64,000 nt of DNA from Euptelea pleiosperma. Taxonomy: Eukaryota > Streptophyta > Magnoliopsida > Ranunculales > Eupteleaceae. Location: positions 18,111,913 to 18,175,912 of the forward strand of contig CM068547.1 of the NCBI GenBank assembly GCA_035048495.1. The letters are read 5' to 3'. The notes below the pieces were generated by a model that saw nothing but the letters and a program-made list of their open reading frames with translations, searched no databases and had not been told where the DNA came from. Of this stretch, positions 34,257 through 47,060 are shown one piece after another (position 1 is the first letter of the stretch; each line of letters starts with the position of its first letter). A program made the translations under genes and the position numbers.

Positions 34257-35530
34257 GGTTACCTACGCAGCACCATTGCAAATACAGCTTCCAACCTTAG
34301 CCGAGGCCTACTACCGATGCGTCTACGTCCTCTGAATCAACGCCACGAATCCACACGCGCCCTTTTTTAGCCAAGAAGCCTTATCCGCTTGTTCAGTTTG
34401 GTACACCCCAAACCTACCGTCGATTGGCTCCTCCGATCTTAATTCTCAACACTCCCGCCTTTGTAGAAGGTGAAGGATTGAGTACACCCTGAACCCCAAG
34501 TTGCTCAAAAGGTATTGAGTCACACTTGTACTCTCAGGCTTACTAGGTTGAATATAGAAGTGGAAAACCTAACCTGAGTAAAGGATCAAGCTCTTGGCTT
34601 TGATCAAGGAGAGAACAAGCTCACAAGATGTGAATGGAAAATAAGCATCTTGCTCTTCGAATGGACACTCTAATAAATAAAGCCTTTGCTTCTCTCTCTT
34701 GAAGATTGAGTCACTTTGTGTCTCTGTGTGTGTTTAGAGAAGGCATAGAAGGGTTCTATTTATAGAATTCCAAGACTCTGAGTCGTATGAAACGTGAGAT
34801 GATGGAACCTATGATTTCGGATCTGAGAAAGACCAATTATGTTCAAGGTCAAATCGATTGTACACTTGGTCCAATCGATTGGGCCATGTCCAATCGATTA
34901 GGGATAAGTGTCCAATCGATTGGACTCAATAATTTTTCTGTTCCGAAGGCACCAATCGATTGCACAGGGTTCTCTAATCGATTTGACTAATAAAACTTTA
35001 TGTCCCGAAGACTCCAATCGATTCCACAGAGTCTCCAATCGATTGTGCTCAGATTGATTTCTATCCTGAAAGCTCCAATCGATTGCACAGAGTCTCCAAT
35101 CGATTGTGCTCAAAAAGTTTCTACCTCGTAGTCTCCAATCGATTACACAGTGTCTCCAATCGATTGGGCTATGTCCAATCGATTGGACTATCCCTTTAGT
35201 CAATATAATTGACTTTGACTCAGGTCTGTCCAATGACTAAGTATGACCATTATATTTTGTTCATTTTAATCAACTCCTTTGGCCATTAAGTCGCTTACCT
35301 TCCTAATCGAGCATACACGATCGTTAACTAACAAATCAGCAGTTACTTGGATGACTCCTGTCGTCAACCGTCTGATTCTTGCTGTCTCTGTCTTTTAGTC
35401 TTCACGTAGTTGGCGAAGTATGCGTACCACGACATCTTCACACTACACTAGTGCTCGTAGAAACGGTTACGAGAATATTTTTATGTCAAACAGAATCTTT
35501 GCCAAATCGAATATGAAAATATTCCTTACA
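34257..35530 (-). repeat. Copia 3' LTR, second part, with AATCGATT array
   Basis: It matches 41117-42389. 34854-35190 holds thirteen AATCGATT octamers, mostly as CCAATCGATTG, spaced about 15-50 bases. It ends ATTCCTTACA next to the purine tract. Confidence 0.88.
34854..35190. repeat. Interspersed array of the palindrome CAATCGATTG in the copia LTR
   Basis: Thirteen AATCGATT sites in about 340 bases, often preceded by TCTC and followed by GCACAG or GGGC. The other LTR keeps only eight intact sites in the same array. Confidence 0.9.
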
Positions 35531-35544
35531 ATCTCCCCCTTTGG
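35531..35544 (-). other. Polypurine tract of the copia element
   Basis: The minus strand reads CCAAAGGGGGAGAT and abuts the LTR start TGTAAGG. This is the expected place and composition for plus-strand priming in copia elements. Confidence 0.8.
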
Positions 35545-37011
35545 CAATTCTGTGACAAAAAATATTTAATCATATAAAAGGTAAAAAATAGAAAATACGA
35601 TCACACCCTCTTACATGATTCACTCACTATCTCACACTCTCTTGGAGATAATCAAACAAATATAGTGTAATGGCTTTTGATCTGTTCCCTGCACATTCTA
35701 TCGACAATACATACCATGTAATATCATCGCGATCAATAAATCATATAAAATGCAGCGAGTTAATTATGCACATCACAAGTAGAGAAATTGGAAAACTAAT
35801 GAAAAATTGTCTCCCCCTAAATTTCTCTCCCCTATCTCATGCATCAACTTATTTTTACCGCTATGATTTTCTCTCCTCCTTTTGTCACAGATTGACAAAG
35901 GTACAGAAATATAAGCAAATAACAAGCATGCAATGAATATTATCATGAGAAACAAGTGCAATATAAACATCCATAACCAGTCAATTAACATTAAGCAACA
36001 AATTATAGTAGATCTTGAAGTATAGACTGAGCTTTGGAGAGTCGTGACTGGAATATAAATTGGTTGGGGTAAAATCATTTTTAAGAAGCAAAAAAATTTT
36101 TATTGAAACATGTTTGATTAATACTGACAGAGATTATCATGAAATAAAGAACTTGTGAAAGTTAAAATTTCAACTAGATCAAGATATGTATATAGAAATT
36201 CTTATTCATCGGTTTAATAAAAAATACTTAGTCAAAGAAAGTAATAAAATCATTACTCTTGAGAACTAGTAGAAGATAAAATGCTGAAATCAGAATCGAC
36301 ACAAGATAGGATAATTAATTTCAGTAATATTCCAGATATCAAATTCTAGAAATCTCGGAGGTATCCTGTATTCAGATATGAAATCCTCATTAGAGCTATT
36401 AAGGGTTCTCACATACGGTCATGTATATGGGTATTTGCTGATGGATAAGAATTTTTTTAGCAAATTGGCTATCTTTTACACCCTTTTTATTCACTTTGAA
36501 TATAGATAGCTTTCACTCTCCATGTAGGTAGCCCTTTCCTACAACAATGAGAATCAGATTTCAATTTCGAACAGGGCCATACAGATGGCATACACTCTAA
36601 CTTGAATGGAGGTAGCTGTTTCCTTAATATAATAACTATCATTGGGAAGCCAGCAGTCGACTATAGTGCAATTTTAAAATCAACTAAAGGCAGGAATACT
36701 ACTAATTTGAAGTCATATCTAGTAGAGGTTTATTCCTTATTCCTGGAATAAGATTTAGAATTAATACTGAAATCATATCTATTCATGAAGAAAAATCAGT
36801 CAGTGTGTAGTGTGTGAAACCCATGATTGCAAGAGATAATTTTAACCACTGACAAAGATAATGTATAAATGAATAATCGTTACAAACATAGAAAATATAT
36901 ATATCACCATGATATGATATTGATGAACTCAAGACAAGTCTGAAATTTGATTATTCAAAATCAGTTTCAATCAACCAGATTATTATGAAAGCAAAAATAC
37001 AAACTACAAGA
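35545..37011 (-). other. Copia 3' untranslated interior
   Basis: AT-rich sequence between the pol end and the 3' LTR. I see no coding motif. About 36240-36800 is repeated in inverted orientation at about 42700-43100, showing that this block belongs to the element family. Short tracts such as GGTAGC…CCATGTAGGTAGCC recur within it. Confidence 0.6.
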
Positions 37012-40000
37012 TCAATCAATCAAACTAATACCGATAGATTTACGAAGAAATTTGAATCTAACAACATTAAGAGGTTTTGTAAAAATATCCACTAATTGAT
37101 TTTCAGTTGCGACATGCTCCAAAGTGATAATTTTTTCTTCAACAAGATCTCTTATAAAGTGATGACGAATGTCAATATGTTTAGTTCTAAAGTGTTGAAC
37201 AGGATTTTTTGATATATTTATCACACTCGTATTATCACAATATATAGTCATCAATCCTTGATTGATCCCATAATAAGTTAACATCTGCTTCATCCATAGC
37301 AGTTGAGTACAACAGCTCCCAGCTGCAATATACTCGGCTTCAACAGTAGATAAGGAAATATAATTCTATTTCTTGCTTTGCCAACTAACTAGGTTGTTCC
37401 CAACATAAAAACACCCACCACTGGTGCTTTTTCTATCATCAATATTTCCAACCCAGTCAACATCAGAATAACATGCAAGTTCTGCAGTAGTATCAAACGA
37501 ATACCAGAGACCATATCCCACAGTTCCATTAACATACCTGATGATACGTTTGACTGCAAGAATATGAGATTCTTTGGGATTAGCTTGAAACCTAGCACAT
37601 GCACCTACACTGAAGGAAATATTAGGACAACTAGCGGTGAAATAGAGTAAACTTCCTATCATGCTTCTGTACAAGGTCTGGTCAACATCCTTTCCTTCAG
37701 TGTCTTTGCTCAGCTTTGTAGTAGTACTCATAGGAGTACGATGGTGTTAAGCTGATTCCATACCAAATTTTTTAACTAGGTCTTTGCTATATTTGGATTG
37801 AGAAATAAAAATTCTATCATCCAACTGTTTCACTTGAAGACCTAAAAAATAACTCAGTTCACCAACCATACTCATTTCAAATTCTTTTTTCATTTATTCT
37901 GAAAACATGTGAGCATAATCAATAGATGTGGACCAAAAAACAATATCATCAACATAGATTTGAGCAATCACATAAATTCCCTAAATAGTTTTAACAAATA
38001 AGGTCTTGTCCACTTCTCCTCTGATGAAACCTTGATGAAGCAGAAAAGTGGTAAATCTCTCATACCAAGCCCTAGGGGCTTGTTTTAAGCCATACAATGC
38101 CTTTTTACGATGATAAACTTGATTAGGAAATTTTGGATCCTCAAACCCTTTGGGTTGTTCCACATAAACTTCTTCTTGAAGAACACCATTCAAGAAGACA
38201 CTCTTGACATCCATCTGAAAAAGTTTAAATATAAGTAACAAGCAACAGTAAGCAATATTCGAATGGATTCCAATCTAGCAACAGGAGCAAAAGTTTCATC
38301 AAAATCAATGCCTTCAATTTGAGTATAGCCTTGAACTATAAGTCTGGCTTTGTTTCTGACAACAGTTTCATTTTCATCTGATTTATTTTTAAAAATCCAT
38401 TTAGTGCCTATAACATTAGTATCTTTAGGTTTGGGCACTAAATACCAAACATCATTTCTAGTGAATTGACTTAGTTCCTCCTGCATGGCACTAATCCAAT
38501 TTTCATCAGTAAGAGCTCCAAAAATATTTTTTGGTTCAATCTGAGAAGTATAACACACAAAGTTAACAACATTTTCAATCTGTCTCCTAGTTTGAACTCT
38601 ACTTCCTACCTCACCAATGATATCAACACTAGGATGATTTTTCTTAACCCACAAGGGAAGAGATTTATCAGCATGAGAATCACTAGAAGATGGAGTAAAA
38701 TGAATGTCATCAATATTTTGACAGATATCATCACAGTTGTCATCTTGTGAGGAATTATCTTCAATATTCAAGTCATCAATAACCATATTAATAGACTCCA
38801 TAATAGTTTTAATTCTTTGATTAAGAACCCGATAAGATTTACTATTAGTGGAATAACCTAGAAAAATTCCTTCATCTCCTCTTTTGTCAAATTTTCCCAG
38901 AGATTCTCTATCTCTAAGAATGTAGCATTTGCTCCCAAAAACCTTGAAATATTTGACATTAGGTTTTTTACTCGACCAGATTTCATAAAGAGTATTCAAA
39001 GTTCCTGGTCTCAAATATACTCTATTGAGAGTATGACAAACAGTGTTCACTGCTTCTACCCATAAGTTTTGGGGTAAGCTTTTGCTGTGAAGCATTACCT
39101 AAGCCATTTCCTGAATCACCATATTCTTTCAGTTCCACCATTTCATTCTGCTGTAATGTAATGGGTGCAGAAAATTCATGCTTAATGCCAATGGCATCAC
39201 AGTACTCAGTGAGACAAAAATCTTCAAATTCTCCTCTATGGTCAGTACAAATCCTGACTATACTGTAGCCTTTTTCATTTTGTATTTTTTGGCATATCTT
39301 TTTACATTCTTCAAAAGCATCTGATTTCTCTCTAAGAAAAGCAATCCATGTTAATCTAGAATAATCATCTACCATAACCAGAATATATCTTTTACCTCCC
39401 AAACTTTCAGTCCTCATCGAACCCATAAGATCCATGTGAATTAGATCAAGCACTTTGGCGGTAGCACAATAATTTCCTTTTTTGTGAGAGCTTTTTATTT
39501 GTTTACCGATTTGGCAAGCTCCACAAATAGTGCCCATAGGTTTTCCCAATTTGGGCACACCTCTCACTAATTCTTTATTAGTGATTTTAACTAGGTCATT
39601 TTGGTTCATGTGACCTAGTCTTTGGTGCCATAAATCAAAATCATTTAATTTGGCAGAATTGTAGATGATCTTAGAATTTCTACCAATAATATAACAATTT
39701 TCAGAGGTTCTTGAACCTCTCATAACACATTTGCCAGATTCATCAATAACATCACATCCTTGGCTAGTGAATTTAACTGTATGATTATTATCACAAATTT
39801 GGCTTATGCTAAGAAGATTGGCTTCGAGTCCCTCCACACAGAGAACATTATCAAGCTTAGGAATACCTGGAGCTTGAATACTTTCCCAACCAATGACCTT
39901 GGCCATACTTCCATCCCCAAAAGTACACTACCATCCTTATGATTTTCAATATGACAGAACATTGGCTTGTCTCCAATCATGTGTCTAGAACAACCACTGT

Positions 40001-40690
40001 CCAGATACCATTTATTATTTTCTAAAGCTTTGAAAGTAGAATGGATCATAAGACATTTTTCATCATCTTTTCTCACCCAAATGGTCTTAAATTTAGAAGG
40101 TTTTGCCATTTATTTGGGAAAAAATGAATTGTTCATTCTTTTGTCGTTTCTAGAGCATTGATTCTTAGCAACATGACTATCAAACAGAGTTTTTCTTAAT
40201 TCAGAAATTTTAGAAATTTCTCTCTTTAGTTCATTAGATTTCATGTATAACCTACTTAACCTAGAATTATGATGACTAACCAATTCAGTTTGTTTGAACT
40301 TTGTTGTCATACATTTTCCTGTAAGATATGTGGGTTTTACATTATTCTTATGAGAATAAAGATGAGAATCAAAATTCTTGAATTTAGCAATATCATTCTT
40401 GTTCATCAATTGATTTTTCAAGGACTTTTGGAACTCTTTTTTCAAAATATTATTTTTTATTAGAAGCAATTTCTTTTCTTCTTCCCACTGTCACCTTTCA
40501 TCAGTGAGTTCAATATTTGCCAATTCTAGTGACACATTTTTACAATCCAATTTCTCCATTTGTAAAAATAAATCTTTATTTTCTTTAATCAATCTCAAAC
40601 TGTCTAAATATAGTTTCTCATAAGCTATATTGAAATAGTCTTCAGACAATGGAGGTCTGGATGTGTTTTCACCTTCTCTTTGTATTTTGA
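37012..40690 (-). pseudogene. Copia gag (C-terminal part)-pol pseudogene
   Basis: On the minus strand the order is: gag C-terminal coiled-coil-like part (about 40690-40110, gag front absent); protease with WYLDSGCSRHM (about 39979-40011); integrase with LWHQRLGHM, then DHRGEF; reverse transcriptase with [22 protein letters not shown] and YVDD (37945-37956); and RNase H with DWVGN and the end FTKPLN. Frames shift near 39930 (protease), about 39110 (integrase) and about 38220 (reverse transcriptase). In-frame stops include 40110, 37981, 37894, 37747 and 37366. With so many lesions it is inactive. This domain order (integrase before reverse transcriptase) is the Ty1/copia order. Confidence 0.88.
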
Positions 40691-40761
40691 CAAATTAATG
40701 AAAATGGACTGGTTTCTCAGGAATCTAAATTCAGGTGATTAAACCTTAATTAGAAATACCT

Positions 40762-40773
40762 GCTCTGGTACCA
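40762..40773 (-). other. Primer binding site, initiator tRNA-Met type
   Basis: The minus strand reads TGGTACCAGAGC, two bases inside the 5' LTR end. The canonical plant site is TGGTATCAGAGC, so one base differs. Confidence 0.85.
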
Positions 40774-40775
40774 AT

Positions 40776-42389
40776 TGAAATTCACCGGTCCGTTCTCTTT
40801 AACTCAATATACCTAGAAGGGGGGTGATTATGTATTTAAAATTAATCATACCTACACAGTTTTACTGGTCGATGGTAAGGGAATAAAATCGCATGTCTTA
40901 GTTGTTTGATAAAAGATTATCACAACCGACTCAAATCAAATATACCTCCGTGGTATATTGTCTTTTTGTCATTTGATCTAATCAAGATAGATTGCAGAAT
41001 ACAAACAAATAATCACAAAAGACAAAAGATTTTTAAGTGGAAACCTTAGCCAAGGAAAAACCACGGGACCACGTCCAGACGAAAAGTATCATTAACTGAA
41101 AAGTTAAACGAAACAAAGGTTACCTATGCAGCACCGTTGCAAATACAGCTTCCAACCTTAGCTAAGGCCTATTGCCGATGCATCCACGTCCTCTGAATCA
41201 AAGCCACGAATCCATGCGCACCCTTCCAGCCAAGAAGCCTTATCCGTTTGTTCAATTTGATACACCCCAAACCTACCGTCAATTGGCTCCTCCGATCTTA
41301 ATTCTCAACACTCCCGCCTTTGCAGAAGGTGAAGGATTCAGTACACCCTGAACCCCAAGTTGCTCAAAAGGTGTTGAGTCACACTTGTACTGTCAGGCTT
41401 ATTAGGTTGAATATAGAAGTGAAAAACCTAAGCTGAGTAAAGGATCAAGCTCTTGGCTTTGATCAAGAAGAGAACAAGCTCACAAGATGTGAATGAAAAT
41501 AAGCTTCTTGCTCTTCGAATGGACACTCTAATAAATAAAGCCTTTGCTTCTCTCTCTTGAAGATTGAGTCACTCTGTGTCTCTGTGTGTGTTTAGAGAAG
41601 GCATAAAAGGGTTCTATTTATAGAATTCCAAGACCCTGAGTCGTGTGAAACATGAGATGATGGAACCTAGAATTTCAGATCTGACAAAGACCAATTCTGT
41701 TCAAAGTCCAATCGATTGTACACTTGGTCCAATCGATTGGGCCATGTCTAATCAATTGGGGATAAGTGTCCAATCGATTGGACTTAATAAGTTTTATGTT
41801 CCGAAAGCATCAATTGATTGCACAAGGTTCTCCAATCAATTTGACTCATATAAGTTTCTATCCCAAAGACTCCAATCGATTTCACAGAGTCTCCAATCAA
41901 TTGTGCTCAGATAGATTTCTATCCCGAAGGCTCAATCGATTATGCTCAAATAAGTTTTTGCCTCGTAGTCTCCAATCGATTACACAGTGTCTCCAATCGA
42001 TTGGGCTATGTCCAATCGATTGGGAATACATGTCCAATTAATTGGACTATCCCATTAGTCAATATAATTGACTTAGACTCGGTTCTGTCCAATGACTAAG
42101 TTTAACCATTATATTTTGTTCATTTTAATCAACTTCTATGGCCACTAAGTCACTTACCTTCCTAATCGAGCATACACGATCTTTAACTAACAAATCGGCA
42201 GTTACTCAAATGACTCATGTCGTCAATCGTCTGATTCTTGCTGTCTCTATCTTTTAGTCTTCACGTAGTTGGCGAAGTATGCGTACCACGACATCTTCAC
42301 ACTACACTAGTGCTCGTAGGAATGGTTACAAAAATGTTTTTATGTCAAACAGAATCTTTACCAAATTGAATATGAAAATATTCTTTACA
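40776..42389 (-). repeat. Copia 5' LTR (minus strand)
   Basis: Uninterrupted 1614-base LTR matching the left one. At 41705-42060 it holds the same palindrome array. Five of the thirteen sites are altered at or beside the central CG (for example AATCAATT, AATTGATT, AATTAATT), the pattern expected from deamination of methylated CG. Confidence 0.88.
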
Positions 42390-43291
42390 AGGTTTCCACG
42401 TAAAAATTTATTGTCTTGTGTGATTGTTTGTTTGTATTCTGTAATCTATTCTGATTAAATCAAATGACGAAAAGAAAATATACCACGGAGGTATATTCGA
42501 TTTGAGTCCGTTGTAATAATCTTTTATCAAACAACTAAGGCATGCAATTTTATTCCCTTACCATCGTCCAGTAAAACTGTGTAGGTATAAATAATTTTAA
42601 ATACCTAATCAACCCCCCTTCTAGGTATATTGAATTAAAGAGAACGGACCGGTGAAATTTCAATTTTTACTGGTAAATACGGATCTGATTGATGTATAAG
42701 ATCTTGTATTATTGGGATTAAGAATAAACCTCTACTAATTATAACTTCAAATTAATGTTTTACCCTCAATTGATTTCAAAACTTTACTATAATCGACTGT
42801 TGGCTTCCCATTTTGAGAGTGATTATCATGGAAAAAGCTACCTTTAAAAACTATAGTGTAAGCCATCTATATGGCCCTACTAATATTGAAGTCTAATTCT
42901 AATTGCTACAGAAAATGGCTACCTATCCAAGAAGCATGAAAGCTACCATTGATACAAGTGAAAAATAACCAAATTTGCAAGAAAAAATCGTATCTTATTA
43001 GCAAATACACCTGACAAGAGAGCTATGTGAGAACCTTATAAGCTTAATGAAGATTTTATAGTCGAATACAAGATACCTCTAAATTCTAATTAATATGAGA
43101 AATTATTGTTGAAATCTATCATGTACCACAGTTAAAATCAGTTCACTCACATACTTGACGGTATTACTTGTTGATATTTAAATCTAAGTTTACTAGTGTT
43201 TGTGACTTGCTTTAACTTTTCAAGAGTTAATATTATTGATGCATCAAAATTGATCTAAAATGTTTTAGTTAATATCATTGTTAGTGCCTAT
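42390..43291 (+). mobile_element. Inverted, gag-pol-deleted copia fragment
   Basis: 42390-42662 is the reverse complement of the end of the neighbouring LTR (GGTTTCCACG … GGACCGGTGAAATTTCA). It is followed, without primer site or coding region, by a block matching the minus strand of about 36800-36240 (TTTATTGGG…CCTCTACTA; TTGGCTTCCCA; GGCTACCTATCC). It is therefore a plus-oriented relative with the coding part deleted, cut at 43291 by an Athila-family LTR. It lies head to head with the main copia element. Confidence 0.7.
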
Positions 43292-44501
43292 TGAAACAAG
43301 GTTTTTCCGGTCGTTGAATTCGAAAACCCTTGGCTCGACAAAATTTGTAAAGATCCGAAACTTTAATCCTGCAAAACTAGCATTTCTTTGCACAGTGGAA
43401 AGTCAGATGTCGAATCCGCACTCGAGATCAGGGTTAGTGCAATAATGAACTAAGAAACTTAGGAAACATGTTGAGAGAATGATGGTGGGGTGAGGTTGAG
43501 ATTGAGATTAAAACATGATTTTGAGTTTAGTGAAATTCAAAAACTACGAGAACAACTTCTTTGACATCAAAATAAACAACTCTTTCATTAAAAATTGTAG
43601 GGATTACATTGCCTTTAAATGGAAATCTATGGTTATAGCTCATAGCAAACTATACTAGAAAGCAAAATAAACTTACCTAGAAAGCATTAGTAAAGGAGAA
43701 AAATAAAGAAAGATCTAGAGAGAGAAACTAAGAATGTAGAGAGAGAAGGATAGACAAAACAAAGATTTATAGAGAGAAAAAGCAAGGTTGAGAGAGAGTA
43801 AAAAACCTAGAGAGAAAAGTAGAGAGAGAAAAAATGCTAAAAGATGGAGAGAGAAACTAGGTAAAGAGAGAGAAAGAGAAGAGGGATTACCACTTAGGGA
43901 AGATGATGAGCAGCCCTGGTTGGATGGTGTTGTGCACGTGTGGGTGCACCATGAGGAGGGCCATTGGACATGGGTGAAGGTGAAGCAAGGTGGTGAGGGG
44001 GTACATGCCTGTGATGGAGAGGGAAGTGCTGGTTGCAGGCCGTTAGTTTTTGGAGATGGTGAGGTGTTGCTGCACCTTGCTTTTGGACATCAAGGCAGCA
44101 AGGACTTGAGGTTCTGCCCATGAGGTGTTGAGAGCAAGCAGGTGGAGGAGAAAGTTGCGTTCAAAGCGTTGCTGCATGCTCTGCAATGGAGATTGATGAT
44201 GCGGCCGAGTTGTAGGTGATACAGAGGTGGTGGCCAGCAGCTTGGCGGAAGAGGACGTCCAAACCAGCAAGGTTAAGGCATTGAATTTGATGGAGGTTCA
44301 CCCAAAGGAGAACCGTGGAGATGAAGTCAACAACCAAACTGATGGTGGTGCACACCAACAGCAAGGAGAAGAAGAGGTGATGGTTATTGAGGACTGTGAT
44401 GCCGGTGGTGGTGCTTATCATGAAGACCAGTTGAAGGTGCTGCTGGTTCCTGTTGAAGAAGATGAGTTGCTACACCGTATGAGGGAGCATGTGAAGATGC
44501 A
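43292..44501 (-). repeat. Athila-family LTR 9, part a (minus strand)
   Basis: It starts TGAAACAAGGTTTTTCCGGTC, the reverse family end, with the CAGATGTCGAATCCGCACTC block, followed by a GAGAGA-rich tract (43690-43880, the reversed CTCTCTCT array). It is broken after ATGCA (44497-44501) by solo LTR 10 and resumes at 61935. Its outer end is not in the window. Confidence 0.8.
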
Positions 44502-45830
44502 TGAAAGTAGGGTTTTTCCGATCGTTGGACGGAAACCCGCGTTTCAACAAAATTTATTAGATCCGGTTTTTCACTTTTAATTCCTGCAAAAATGCAGACA
44601 ATACTTGCGTAGTGGTTGGTCGGATGTCGATTCGCACTCAGGTTTAGTCGGGTTAATGCAAATAAGAACATAGAATAATGGAAATATGATGAAAAATAAG
44701 TAAAGAGATGAGAATGGTGAATATCGAGATTTAAAACATGCCTTTTGTTTTGATTTCTAGAGAGAGAATTATGAGCTAATAACATGAAGAAAAATAGAAT
44801 AAATAACCCAATAATTAAATTATCACTGAATCTCAATCAACATGTTTCATTAAAATTGAAAGTTCTTACAATGCATAGATAAAAGACTAACTAATAAAGC
44901 ATTAAAAAGAGAGAAAGAAGAGATGGAGAGAGAAAAGTATCCAAAACTTAGAGAGAGATAGTGAAAATATGAGTTTTAAGGAGAGAAAAGAAGAAAATAG
45001 AGAGAGAGATAGAAGAACTTATACCTTGAACCTACCAAAAGAGGAGGGGAGAAGATAGGAAGAGAGAAGATAGGGTTAGAGAGAGGAGGAGAAAGAGATG
45101 GGGAAGATAAATTGTGAGCACGTGCATCGCCTAGAAGAGGGAGGTGCTGATCGGTGCACCAGCAAGTAGAAGGTGCAAGAAGGTAGCAACAGCACCTCGT
45201 GCTTGTATAGGAAGGGGAGGCGATGTGGTGGTTGTTGAAGATGCGGAGAAGAGCAGCATGTATAACTGGTTGGAGACCTAGTTGTGGGCCTTAAGGATGA
45301 CACAAGATTGAGGAGCAGCAGCGTGGAGAGCAAGGTGCACTTGCAGGTCAATGCACGGTGGAGGAGGCGTTGGTAGTGGTCTTGTGATGGCAGCAATAGA
45401 GATGGCGGCTTGGAGGATGAAGAGATGGAGTGAGGATCGTTTCGGGTACAGCATTTCGGGTCTTCAATGGAGGGGGCGTGGAAGAGAGAGCCAGCTCCCT
45501 TATTAGAAGCCTTTATATATGGGAGTCGATTCTCCCTTCTTATTCTTTAGGGCGCGCGTCACTACGAGCTAGCTGTCAAAGAAGTAGGTCCCACCTTTAT
45601 TCCAAGAGTTCCTTCTCTTAGACCACCGTCCAACCAATGCTGCTATGGTTTTCAATTTATGTGCAGCCCTTATGGCAACCTCTATATTACTGTCCATATA
45701 GAAGCCTTTCTCACAAACCACTTTCCAAACATAAGAGATCCACCGTCCATAAAAGTCTTCTCCATTAATTGATAGGCTATTTAAAGTTTAGCCACTTCCT
45801 AAATTATTCTCAAAGAAAAACTTCCCTAGG
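44502..45830 (-). repeat. Athila-family solo LTR 10, part a (minus strand)
   Basis: TGAAAGTAGGGTTTTTCCGATC at the left edge, with ATGCA duplication at 44497-44501 and 61930-61934 after the other half. It is interrupted at CTAGG (45826-45830) by the complete element and resumes at 60590. A TATATAAAG candidate is at 45511-45519 on the minus strand. Confidence 0.88.
45511..45519 (-). promoter_or_regulatory. TATA box candidate of LTR 10 (minus strand)
   Basis: The minus strand reads TATATAAAG, preceded by GGGAGTCGACTCCCA-like sequence. Its place in the LTR corresponds to TATA candidates in the other LTRs. Confidence 0.45.
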
Positions 45831-46329
45831 TGATATTCGCTCAAAAGTGCTTATTTTAAGCAATTATCCTTTTAGCGTTATTGCATTCTCCCACGTTAAA
45901 ATACTCTATTTATCTACTTTTCTACGTAAGAGTCTCTTTTGTTGCGTAGAACACACTTTTCTGGACGAAATGGTATATTTGCATGCATTAAACACATTTT
46001 CGAAAGTCTAGACATGAAGTCATTCTGATAGAGCCTCATTACGCGCCTCTTCTGTCGCAGGAAACCCCGATGGGGCAATTCTCGAGACTTGCAAGCCCAC
46101 ATCGATCAGGAAAGCCCATTATCAAAGCTTAAAGAGCCCACATGCTATGACTAGAAGATATGGGCCAAATATGGGCTGAATAAGAGGACCAAAAAGCTGG
46201 CCCAAAGAACGAAGAGACTAGGAGAGCCAATGACCAAGAGACGGACCAAAGCGTTTAAAGCCACATGAGTCAGCAAAGAATGATAGTCGACTCTACTGGA
46301 GAAGCGTGAGGATGGTCACAGTGAAGACC

Positions 46330-46344
46330 AGGGTTCCAGACCCT
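46330..46344 (+). promoter_or_regulatory. T-arm-like (B-box-like) block in the LTR
   Basis: AGGG, TTCCAGA, CCCT: a stem with a 7-base loop starting TTC, like a tRNA T arm. A TTTT run follows at 46355-46358. The best relative, in LTR 11 (62983-62997), matches GGTTCAAGACC and has a D-arm-like GGTAGAGCGG upstream. Function is unknown. Confidence 0.35.
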
Positions 46345-46841
46345 CCGCCAGTGCTTTTATCTCTATTTTCTGATACTTTCTCTCTCATCTCTCCTTATTC
46401 TCTCTCTCTCTTCATCTCTCGGTCCTCGAATCTACTGACCTAACCCCAGAACTCCTGCCCATCAGCTCTATCTCATCTCCCTTAGCTTTCTGTCCGTTGG
46501 ATCTTCCATTGGACCGTTGGATCTTCAATTGGACCGTTGGATCTCTCTAAATACATCGATCTACTAATCTGGGTCCCAATCAAGTCACCATCATTCCGAT
46601 CGTCATCAGACTGTCTGTCACATCATCTTGTGAGACGATAGACATCATCAATCCATGCGGGCCAGTAGCCGGGCCCATCTTCATCGACCCACTGTCCGAC
46701 CAGTTAGTGGACCCCGCGAATTTCAAAATAATTTTAATTAAATGGGGGGTCCACTAATTGGGGAGATTCCCCATAAAAAAGTAGTGTTTTACTTAAAAAA
46801 AAAAAAATAATATTTTTCTTATTTTTTTATTTTCAAAAACC

Positions 46842-46880
46842 CCCTATTTCCATTAAAGGAAATAGGGAAGCTTTAAAAAG
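46842..46880 (+). promoter_or_regulatory. Palindrome and TATA-like box, 5' LTR
   Basis: CCCTATTTCC, ATTAAA, GGAAATAGGG (46842-46867), then AAGCTTTAAAAAGGGG. This is the candidate core promoter of the complete element. The TATA itself (TTTAAAAAG) is weaker than TTTATAAG in LTR 6. Confidence 0.5.
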
Positions 46881-47035
46881 GGGAAGGAGGGGGACGAACC
46901 CTATTTTCCAAACCCTAATCCCCCTCTCTTCTCCTCCTCTCCTTCCCCCGATCCTTTCCCTTCTTCCCCGCGACTTCTCCTTCTTTTTCTTCTTTTCGTT
47001 CCACCATCTTCTTCATCTTCTTCATAACGATTTCG

Positions 47036-47060
47036 CCGGAGTTGCAGCCTGCAACTCCGG
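47036..47060 (+). repeat. GGAGTTGCA inverted repeat, 5' LTR
   Basis: CCGGAGTTGCA, GCC, TGCAACTCCGG: a perfect 11-base stem with a 3-base loop, about 160 bases downstream of the TATA-like box, so probably in the transcript. Confidence 0.85.

Larger units (their letters stand above)
31373..42389 (-). mobile_element. Ty1/copia element, SIRE/Maximus-like, decayed (minus strand)
   Basis: The LTRs match: left (3') LTR 31373-35530 with a nested Athila LTR, and right (5') LTR 40776-42389, about 1.61 kb each once the insertion is removed. On the minus strand LTRs start TGTAAGG/TGTAAAG and end GGTGAATTTCA. A primer site for initiator tRNA-Met (40762-40773) and a purine tract (35531-35544) are in place. 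Gag-pol is broken by stops and frameshifts and the front of gag is missing. The flanks (ACGCC left, AGGTT right) are not a matching duplication, so one border has been rearranged. The SIRE/Maximus assignment rests on integrase wording such as HMDLMGSMRTESLGGKRY. Confidence 0.85.

Noticed and set aside
34787..34990. Repetitive frame with PIDW/SIDW-like units in the copia LTR (also 41645-42041)
   Set aside because: It is the AATCGATT array read as codons. The frame is not kept between the two LTRs.
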